NCBI GenBank assembly: GCA_029582155.1
Contig: CM055908.1
Span: 25,110,757-25,174,756 of the forward strand
Source of the DNA: Panopea generosa
Taxonomy: Eukaryota; Mollusca; Bivalvia; Adapedonta; Hiatellidae
Reading direction: 5' to 3'
DNA: 64,000 nucleotides
Under the pieces are notes generated by a model. The model had not been told where the DNA came from, ran no database searches, and worked only from the letters and a program-made list of their open reading frames with translations. The position numbers and the translations under genes are program-made. Numbering within the stretch: position 1 is the first letter of the stretch; each line of letters starts with the position of its first letter. Of the stretch, positions 41,401 to 53,400 are shown piece after piece.

Positions 41401-44400
41401 TGTTTATATCTCCTTAAAGGATATAATTAACGACTCTCTGTGCTCACCAAAATGACATGTTTAAACCAATGTCAAATCAAACTAAAACTTTTTTTTAATT
41501 TAAGTGGCTTAATACCAAAGCGTAAAAACCAGGATATTTAAATGTAACACTTCATAATAATGTAATCATTTATATATCCATATACTTGTATTTATTATTA
41601 TCTATCATATTTTGTTCAAGCACTTGTCATCTATTTCCAGTCCTTTACTAGTTGGAACCATGGCCAAATGGTCAAGAGCACTGTCCAGATATCACTTACA
41701 TTACCACTGCAGAATTTATAGGGTCCAACCTAGCTTGGTCTGAAAACTTTGTGAGATATAACCTGTCATGTTTTGAACATAACACTAAACTAAATCGTTG
41801 GTTCGATCCTCTGCCACAGCTATGTGTGGTGTCCTTGAGCAAGACATTTTTCTGCATATGCTTAGTACTGGTTCTAACCAGGAAGACTTTGAGTGTAAGA
41901 ACTTGTTTCACAATCGAAGTAAAAAAAAATTATTACTAGTTGGTTGTATGTCTTGTCCATACCTCACCATATGTTGTGAAGTATCAAGGAAGATGGCGTA
42001 TCCTCTCTTGCTTTAAAACCTACTGGTTCTTCCCAGTAAGCTGTTAACTGTATACAATGTTATTTCAAATGCATTCATTATCTTACCTCACAATCAATGT
42101 AAAATAAATGAGCTAAACTAACCTCAATGCTGGTTCCCTGTTACCGTATACTGTCTATAGTACCATACTATAAATAAGGTCGGTAAAAGCTTCTGTATTT
42201 ATAATACTGTTTACCAATACCTGATTTTGAGCAATAAGTCCTTTTATAATCACTGTTGCAGTGATGTTTTATTTATTGCCCTGCTTATTTTTTTATGACT
42301 TTTTATGAAGCTTTGCTATAATATTGTGAATATTTCTCTAGAAAAATAATTATTGTTCTTATAACTTCACAGGAGCTGTCTTACCTCTGTAGGATGACAG
42401 TGGCATCTATGCATGTTTTTACATAATAGAACTTTATTTAACCCTTTACTTCATATAGACGCCTTTGGACCCCTCTAATATTGAAAGCATTAATTCACCA
42501 CGTATCAGCAATGGTTGAATTATGTTTATATTAACTAACAGAGTGGAAAACAGTGCAGGAAGTGTTCAGATTGCTCGTTACGAGCAATCTGAACTCTTCC
42601 TGCACTGTTTTCAAAGGCCTTCTGTGATTGGTGGGGGAAAACACGTATCTATGGAGTAAAGGGTTAAATATAATTTTTTTTTTGAAAGGTTCTGGAATAA
42701 TTACCAATAAGGTGTACAGATAAGGGACAAAGTGTTTCTTCTTTGCATAATTCTACTTATTCTTGCTTTGCAATCACATACACATGTACTGTACACACAT
42801 ATTACGGTGACGGGCTACATGGATATATCTGGCAGCGCTTCATTGTCAAAATTCATACTTGTAGTACAAAAAAAAAAGTGTTCTAATGTTTTAAGAATAT
42901 AAAGGTTAGTATTTACCAGCACAGCAGTAATTGGTATAGATGTTTGATATTTTAAATTATAAATTACTTTTCTGATTTATAATATTAACATTATTTTATA
43001 CTGTATTATTGTATAAAATGTATACATGTATTGTCAACTGTAATGTTATGTTGATTCATAGTACATTGTACTATGATTTAGCCATGTTTCACTATTATTT
43101 ACATTTTTCCATACTTCTTACAGAAACAGTTAGAGGGCGGGTATGAGTCGGGTAAACTGTCGACGAATAATGCCGATCAGATTATCCAGCAGCACTACAA
43201 CCAAGTAGAGCATGTGAACGAAACCATGCAGAATAACAGACAAAGACAAGAACAGATGATCAACGAGAAAATACAGGCAAAGAAACTCTACAAACAGAGG
43301 TGAGATTCAGGATAACTTTCAGTCCTGGTTTTTTATCTCAGACCGAAACATGGTCTAGTGGTAGAGCGTCTGCCTCGCATGCGGAAGGTTGTGGGTTTGA
43401 CCCCCGGCCGGGTCATACCAAAGACTTTAAAAATGGTACTAGAAGCTTCCTTGCTTGGTGCTCAGCATTTAGAGGACAGTTCTAGGTCTGGTCGGCCCGG
43501 TGTCAGTATAATGTGACTGGGTGGGATATCATACCATGTTTCTGCGGCATGATACTCCAGTGTGACAGCGCTCAGAATACTGTCTCAAATAGACACTATC
43601 ACGATATGACTGAAAAATTATTGAAAACAACGCTAAACACCATACAACAACTACTAAACATCTCATCCTGAAATTTTCCTCAACTCAAATTTTTTAATGA
43701 CTATAACTTGATTTAAATTGATGTTTTTGCATATTATCCTTAATAAAGGAGAAAGATTTGCTTTTTACTTAAATGCAGTATGCTCGTTTAATAATGTGTT
43801 TAAGTTATCATTTAGAGAAATTGAGATTTTTGACGTGAGGAAAACCTCGTCTTAGGATGTTTAGTGAAAACCAGTGTTTGGCTCTACAGTTGTAAACTTT
43901 TTTCATGCTTACCTCAAATTCATCCTCCAGCATGATTTCCAGGATTCATATAAAACCCAAAATAAAGTGCAAACAGTTGTCTCGACCTCAACTTTGAAAG
44001 TATTATTGCAGATTTGTGGTTAAAGTAAAAGTTGTGTACATATAAACCCTTTGCTCCATAAGCATTTTCTTGGACCATTCCAAATTGAAAGCATCAATTC
44101 GCCACATATCAACAATGGGTGAATTATGTTTATATTAACTGAAAGAGTGGAAAACAGTGCAGGAAGTGTTCAGATTTCTCGTTACGAGCAATCTGAACTC
44201 TTCCTGCACTGTTTTCAAAGGCCTTTTTTAGTTGAGCCAGGAACTAAGTTCTAAATCTCTCAGCCCAGTTGAGTTGCTTTCAATAAACAACTCAACTTGA
44301 GTATTTGTTCAACACCAAATATTAACTTGAGTGAATTTACTCAGTTTGTTTGAAAAAGTACTGACCATGTGTTTGATGATCTTCATCTGGGCATTGAATA

Positions 44401-47400
44401 TTTGGAAACTCTTATTTATTTAGTTATTTTTAATGTACAGCTTGAAGGTGGTTGGTCAAACCTAATATATAACATTTTTGAATATATATATGCTTTTCAC
44501 ACCTCTGTTAAAATGCAGTGAGTAGATTTACATATGTATGTATTTATTACCTCCTGATTTAGTTTTTTTATTGTTATTCAATATAATAAAACAACTATTT
44601 ACCTTTTAAATTGTCAATGGTTAGAACTATTTATCCTCAGAAAATGACTATTGACCAAAAGCGATGAACTATTAACCTCGACAACATCTCGGTCAATAGT
44701 TTCCTTCTATGGGTGAATAGTCATTTTCCTTGGATAAATAATTTTAACCATTGACCACTGAAAAGGTAGAAAGTTGTATATTATTCTCCAATATTCCTTG
44801 ATATTCTACAATTTTCTATAACTACTCTCCAATATTCTTTGATACTCTCCAATATTCTTTGATACTGTCCAATATTCTTTGATACTCTCCAATATTCTTT
44901 GATACTGTCCAATATTCTTTGATACTCTCCAACATTCTATGATACTCTCCAATATTCTTTGATACTCTCCAATATTCTTTTATACTCTCTAATATTCTTT
45001 GATACTCTCCAATATTCTTTGATACTCTCCAATATTCTTTGATACTGTCCAATATTCTTTGATACTCTCCAATATTCTTTGATACTTTTCAATATTCTCT
45101 TATATTCTCTAATATTTTAAAGGGAACTTGAGGATCAGCTTCAAAGAGAACAACAGGAAATGATAATGGCACGGAGACAAGCTGGAGCAGGGTACGTACA
45201 ATGTATAACAGATTATAAAAGAAGTGTTTTATCTTGCGGTAACGGATAATTAAATATCTACATAAACTGTCACAGTCATCATTAAAGGTCACAGAGCCTA
45301 ATTAAGGGCAGTCATTATAAGATATAATTAATTTGAAAATTCTTTTCTTTTTTCTTTTTTTTTTCTTTAAAATGTCTTGCCTGTACAAGTGTTTTATCAA
45401 TTACAATTACAGTAGATACAAATGAAATTGTGAGTAATCTTGAAGAATATGGATAGCTTTTATAGAAACTGAAAACTAACACAGTGTTTGGTGTATTTTT
45501 TGGCGTGTGGGAATAGGGACGGGCGGGTCCCTTCAATAGCCCTGATGATAAAAATGGTATGGAAAAGAACAAAATTGTATGTAAAATGTTAACTGTAGTT
45601 TACAGGTAAACATTCCTGTTTTTTCGTTGTTTAACCTGACGTTAAACCAACCCCATTAACAAAAATAAGGATAAAAGAACATTTTTTTTTTAATTTTTAG
45701 GGGGTAATTTATAATTACATAAGAGAAAAAAATAAAATTTTATGATTTGACAAGGGGAATGGGGTTGAACCTCGGCACCAAAAAAGGGGAAAATCACTGC
45801 TTAACAACAACACAAACTACGACCATGGTGATCAGGTTAAGTGTTAAATGCCTGTGTTACAGTTCTTATATACAATCACAGGAGTTAATGTTAATGTCAG
45901 CCAAGAACTACACAGATGTTGGGCCTAAATTCATCAATAATGAATCAGACTCAGACTCAAAATCTTACATTTTTGAAAACCCTCTAAACATAGAATTATG
46001 GGTAATAAAAGTGATTGTGTAATATTCTCTGTTAAGTAATCATTAAAAATGCTTGTTTCGGCAATAAATATAGTAATTTGCTTGTTTAACCCTTTACTCC
46101 ATAGATACGCGTTTTCCCGCACCAATCACTTAAGACCTTTGAAAACAGTGCAGGAAGAGTTCAGATTGCTGGTAACGGGCAATCTGAACACTTCCTGCAC
46201 TGTTTTCCACTCTTTCAGTTAATATAAACATAATTCGCCCAATAATTCAAAAGCCTTCTTTATTAGAGGTGTCCAAAGGCGTCTATATGAAGAAAAGGGT
46301 TAAATAAATATAATGTTATTTGAATATTCATTTTTCGAAATTTTGAGTGAGTCTAAATATCAGACTAAAAACATTGATGAATTTGAGTCCTGGTGTTGGG
46401 AATATCTACATCTATAGTCAAGTTATATCATATTCCAGATACATTTCAGCTTTTGTATAAAAGTTTACCACACAAGAGTACATGTTTCAGAAATGTGCAG
46501 GCACTCTAAATAGGATATATTATGGTGTATAGGAAGTGTGTGATCATGTTGATAAAAGATGCTTTACTCTTGTGGCACAGATACCAGGCGATATACATGA
46601 TTGCATCTAAAACAGGGTTGAGGATTGTACAAGTTACTGAGTTGACTCAATCTCCCCCAGCATGTATTGATTTTAGTGGGTGGGTGGGATTGGCAGCCAA
46701 GAGGTCTGAGGTACCGTTTACAGATCACTGACCTCTCACATTAAGGTTACGGATTAAGCATAGTATGGTCCAAACTGAAAAAGTGTGTTACTTGTGGAAT
46801 GAGAATGGTTCTACCCAGTTACATTCACCGGAGTCTGATGCTACTGTCAACAAACAAAACTAACTAAGTGTCATATACACATAAGCATTTGTTAGAAATG
46901 AGATCTGATTAAAGATAGTCTAGAGCTAAATTTAAAACCACTCATTAGCAAAAAATGACCTTTTAGTGCAGGTGGCTGCTTAATACAGGTTGATTTAAAC
47001 TAAAATTATAATAAAAATGATAATTGAAACGGTTGCTTATTGGAGGTGACCAGTAACACAAGTTAGACTGTCGTACAATTTTGCATTTGTTTATAGTTAT
47101 TTATAACACTTTTAATTGACAGTGCTGGAATATCTGGTCATAGCAGGTGAGGTTATTACATATAGTGTGTACAAGTACAAACATTTTTATTTCTTAAAAA
47201 ACTTTATATTTAGTAATATAATTTAGTTAGTTGCTAATTAAAAACATGTACAGTCCTGCAGTACAAAGATAGATTAACTAGTAATTAAGACTTGACATTT
47301 ATTGATATGGAATTCTACAGGTCAGGTATAATACCTAACAGTTAAGCATTTATTTACATGGAATTCTACAGGTCAGACTTAATAACTGACAGTTAAGCAT

Positions 47401-50400
47401 GTATTTACATGGAATTCTACAGGTCAGGCTTAATACCTGACAGTTAAGCATTTATTTACATGGAATTCTACAGATCAGGCTTAGTACCTGACAGGCATTT
47501 ATTTACATGGAATTTTACAGGTCAGACTTAATATCTGACAGGCATTTATTTACATGGAATTCTACAGGTCAGGCTTAATACCTGACAATTAAGCATTTAT
47601 TTACATGGAATTCTACAGATCAGACTTAATACCTGACAATTAAGCATTTATGTTCATCGAATTCTGTAGGTCAGACTTAATACCTGAAAGTTCAACATTT
47701 ATTTACATGGAATTCTACAGTTAAGACTTTTATTTACATTTATTTACTCAAATTTCTAAAGTTCATTCTTAAAACCAAACAGTTAAGCATTTATTTACAT
47801 GGATTTCTACAGTCCAGATTTTAATCCTAACATTTTGTCATTTTTTTACACAAATTTCTTCTGTTCAGGTTTAATACATAACATTTAAGCATTTATTTAC
47901 ATTGGTTTCTTCAGTCCAAATTTAAATCCTAACATTTTGTCATTTCTTTACACAAATTTCTTCTGTTCAGGTTTAATACATAACATTTAAGCATTTATTT
48001 ACATGGATTTCTGCAATCCAGATTTAAATCCTAACATTTTGTCATTTTTTTACACAAATTTCTTCTGTTCAGGTTTAATACATAACATTTAAGCATTTAT
48101 TTACATTGGTTTCTTCAGTCCAAATTTAAATCCTAACATATGATTATTGTCAGATGTAAAATAATATAACTTGTGCGGTAATGTACTAGAAGGATGGCTG
48201 CAGCATGGTTTAGTGGTAGAGCGTTCCCCTCGCATGCGGAAGTCCGTGGGTTCGGTCTCTGGCCAGGTCATACCACAGGCTTGAAAAATGATACTAGAAG
48301 CTTCCTCGCTTGGCACTCATCATTTAGAGGATAGTGCTAGATCTTTGTCAGTCTGGTGTCAGTATAATTTGACAGGTTAGGTATCGTACCATGTGTCTGC
48401 GGCATGATACTCCAGTTTGTCAGTGCTCAGAATACTGTCTCAAGTAGATGCCAGCGCGATATTCACACACTACCACATTAATGTCCTTGTAGTGCTGTGG
48501 ACCACTACCAGGGTTCTGTCGAGATAAAAAACATATTCCTGGCCCTGGAAGGGTAGGGGTTAAAATTGACTTGTCCGTTTCGATTTTAAAGCTCTGGATA
48601 TGATGTGTATTGAAATGAGGTATAAATCATATATAATGGCTTTGTCGAAAATGAATGTATTTCAGTCAAGCAAAAATAACTGAAATCTGTAGTCACATGA
48701 ACCAGTTTATATATATTTAGTTTATCTATATGCATGTTCACCTAGTCAACCTATCTCAATATTGTTCAAGATATTGTAAATTATGTAAAGCCAAAATTGA
48801 AATATTGCTTGTTTGCCATCTCCCTATCTACCCACTACCTACCTATTGTCATCAAGGTAATTACTTGTATTTATGTATGAGGCCATAATAAATTAATTGC
48901 TAGGTTATCATTCCCGCCCGCCTCTTAATTTTCATGCCACTCCGACCAATTTTATTTTAATTATAAAAAAAATAATATATATTTTTTTTTATTAAAAAAA
49001 CATCAAAAATTTTAAAAATGAAATTAAAAAAAAAATTAAAACATCCTCCCTCCCTCCCCATTTTTAAGAAAATTTGGATGATAATCTAGCAATTTATTTA
49101 TAATGACATTTTTAATTTTCATCAAGGCCATTACATGTATCTATATGACATTTGTATAATGGCATTTTATTTAAGTATGATGATAATTATATTACATTCT
49201 GTAGCCACATTAATGGAAATATTTATTGTCAGAGAAATATATGTTTCATATTGAAAAAAAAAACACCATAAAAAGCTTTCCCTGTTTCCTACCCAATATT
49301 TGAGTCGGAAGAGCAAACAAACATTATTTTAATGTTGGCTTAATTGATGTTCTTTGCAAATGTAAATGTACATTAGCAGAATTCTATAATCTTTGCAATT
49401 ACCAGTAGTTCCTACATTCCTCGCTCTCATCACTACATTCCTCGCTCTCATCACTACATTCATGGCTCTCATCACTATTTTCCTGGCTCTTATCACTACA
49501 TTTGTGGCTCTCATCACTACATTCGTGGCTTTTATTCCTACATTCGTGGCTTTCATCACTACATTCATGGCTCTCATTCCTACATTCATTGCTTTCATTC
49601 CTACATTTGTGGCTCTCATCACTACATTCCTGGCTCACATCACTACATTCCTCGCTCGCATCACTACATTCCTGGCTCTCATCACTACATTCGTGGCTCT
49701 CATCACTACATTCATGGCTTTCATTCCTACATTCATGTCTTTCATTCCTACATTCGTGGCTTTCATCACTACATTCATGGCTCTCATCACTACATTCATG
49801 GCTCTCATCACTACATTCATGGATCTCATCACTACATTCATGGCTCTCATCACTACATTCATGGCTCTCATCACTACATTCATGGATCTCATCACTACAT
49901 TCATGGCTCTCATCACTACATTCATGGCTCTCATCACTTCATTCATGGATCTCATCACTACATTCATGGCTCTCATCACTACATTCATGGCTCTCATCAC
50001 TACATTCATGGCTCTCATCACTACATTCATGGCTCTCATCACTACATTCATGGCTCTCATCACTACATTCATGGCTCTCATCACTTCATTCATGGATCTC
50101 ATCACTACATTCATGGATCTCATCACTACATTCATGGCTCTCATCACTACATTCATGGATCTCATCACTACATTCATGGCTCTCATCACTACATTCATGG
50201 ATCTCATCACTCCATTCATGGCTCTCATCACTATATTCATGGCTCTCATCACTACATTCATGGCTCTCATCACTACATTCATGGATCTCATCACTACATT
50301 CATGGCTCTCATCACTACATTCGTGGCTCTCATCACTTCATTCCTGGCTCTCATCACTACATTCATGGCTCTCATCACTATATTCCTGGCTCTCATCACT

Positions 50401-53400
50401 TCATTCCTGGCTCTCATCACTATATTCATGGCTCTCATCACTACATTCCTGGCTCTCATCACTACATTCATGGCTCTCATCACTATATTCCTGGCTCTCA
50501 TCACTTCATTCCTGGCTCTCATCACTATATTCATGGCTCTCATCACTTCATTCCTGGCTCTCATCACTATATTCATGGCTCTCATCACTACATTCATGGC
50601 TCTCATCACTACATTCATGGCTCTCATCACTACATTCCTGGATCTCATCACTACATTCGTGGCTCTCATCACTACATTCATGGCTCTCATCACTACATTC
50701 ATGGCTCTCATCACTTCATTCCTGGCTCTCTTCACTATATTCATGGCTCTCATCACTACATTCCTGGCTCTCATCACTTCATTCCTGGCTCTCATCACTA
50801 CATGCATGGCTGTCATCACTATATTCATGGCTCTCATCATTACATTCCTGGCTCTCATCATTTCATTCCTGGCTCTCATCACTACATTCATGGCTCTCAT
50901 CACTACATTCATGGCTCTCATCACTACATTCCTGGCTCTCATCACTACATTCATGGCTTTCATCACTACATTCATAGATCTCATCACTCCATTCATGGCT
51001 CTCATCACTACATTCCTGGCTCTCATCACTACATTCATGGCTCTCATCACTACATTCCTATCTCTCATCACTACATTCATGGCTCTCATCACTACATTCA
51101 TGGCTCCCATCACTACATTCGTGGCTCTCATCACTACATTCATGGCTCTCATCACTTCATTCATAGATCTCATCACTCCATTCATGGTTCTCATCACTAC
51201 ATTCGTGGCTCTCATCACTACATTCATGGCTCCCATCACTACATTCATGGCTCCCATCACTACATTCCTGGCTCTCATCACTACATTCATAGATCTCATC
51301 ACTCCATTCATGGCTCTCATCACTACATTTGTGGCTCTCATCACTATATTCATGGCTCTCATCATTACATTCCTGGCTCTCATCACTCCATTCATGGCTC
51401 TTATCACTACATTCATGGCTCTCATCACTACATTCATGGCTCTCATCACTACATTCATGGATCTCATCACTACATTCATGGCTCTTATCACTACATTCAT
51501 GGCTCTCATCACTACATTCATGGCTCTCATCACTACATTCATGGCTCTCATCACTACATTCCTGGCTCTCATCACTACATTCATGGCTCTCATCACTACA
51601 TTCATGGATCTCATCACTCCATTCATGGCTCTCATCACTACATTCGTGGCTCTCATCACTATATTCATGGCTCTCATCATTACATTCCTGGCTCTCATCA
51701 CTCCATTCATGGCTCTTATCACTACATTCATGGCTCTCATCACTACATTCATGGCTCTCATCACTATATTCATGGCTCTCATCATTACATTCCTGGCTCT
51801 CATCACTTCATTCCTGGCTCTCATCACTACATTCATGGCTCTCATCACTCCATTCATGGCTCTCATCACTACATTCCTGGCTCTCATCACTACATTCATG
51901 GCTCTCATCACTACATTCCTGGCTCTCATCACTACATTCATGGCTCTCATCACTACATTCATGGCTCTCATCACTTCATTCCTGGCTCTCATCACTACAT
52001 TCATGGCTCTCATCACTACATTCATAGATCTCATCACTCCATTCATGGCTCTCATCACTACATTCGTGGCTCTCATCACTATATTCATGGCTCTCATCAT
52101 TACATTCCTGGCTCTCATCACTCCATTCATGGCTCTTATCACTACATTCATGGCTCTCATCACTACATTCATGGCTCTCATCACTACATTCGTGGCTCTC
52201 ATCACTATATTCATGGCTCTCATCATTACATTCCTGGCTCTCATCACTCCATTCATGGCTCTTATCACTACATTCATGGCTTTCATCACTACATTCATGG
52301 CTCTAATCACTACATTCATTGAAACATGTCCACCTTAAACTTTCAATTTACTTATTGTTGTCTATGTTCTATATATGTAATGAAATGATTTATGAACCAA
52401 CATAACAAACATAATTATAGAGTACTATGGATCAGACATTCAACATTTGAATTATTTTATAAAAACAAAAACATAGCTTAGTGATGCAGGACAAGCCTTG
52501 TTGAATTAGGTTGTGGGTTGAACACCTGACTTTGTCATACCAAGGTATTTATCAATTTGGTATGTGCAGCTTCCTCAATTTTGACTTGTATTAACGGGAT
52601 AATTTTATAACAGATCAGTTTGTCCCCTGAGGTTTACTGAATAAAAGAAAATTTTCAGTGAAAATAGTAAAAAACATATACTGCATACTTTGGCCCCTTA
52701 TCATGCTCGTGCATACTTAGGCCCCTTATGATGCTCGTGCATACTTTGGCCCCTTATGATGCTCATGCGTACTTTGACTCCTTATCATGCTCGTGCGTAC
52801 TTTGACCCCTTATCATGCTTGTTGATCTGATGATAAAAGTTCAATACTTCTAGTTTATATATATATATATATATAAAAAATGTTTTATTACCATACAGCA
52901 AGAACTGTGTGAAAGTTGGTTGATAACTAAATTCTGTAACGATTTTGTTATACAGCATAGCCAGTAACATCTTGAACAATGCGTTGATGGCTCAGAGACA
53001 GAAGAAGGCCATGGAGGAACTTGAGAGGGAGATGCAGATTGAGCTGGAAAGGAACAGGGAAAAACTGAACAATGAACTCCAAAAGTCTCTGGAGAAGGAG
53101 CTTGAAGCACACAAGGGAGAGTTCCTTAACCAGCTTGCCAATGCCAGTAAAATATCTAAACATCAGGTGCAGCAAGGTAGGTGATATAGGATAAAAGATT
53201 ACATTTGTGCTATAGTTGGAAAAGTATAAAATAGTATTTTTGGGTAGCATATAGTAATCGCAGTGTCCATCCGTCTGGCCTGTAATTTTGTCATGCATAG
53301 ATGTTTTTTATAAATACTTGCTGCAAATGATCAACAAAGCATGACAACATGTCGCGCGTAACACCCAGAATCACACTTCATAGGTCAAGGTCACACTTTA

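Noticed and set aside
49393-52338. 981-codon + strand open frame (and 894 codons on the other strand)
   Set aside because: Pure 21-bp satellite inside an EVC intron; the unit length is a multiple of three, so open frames follow automatically on both strands.
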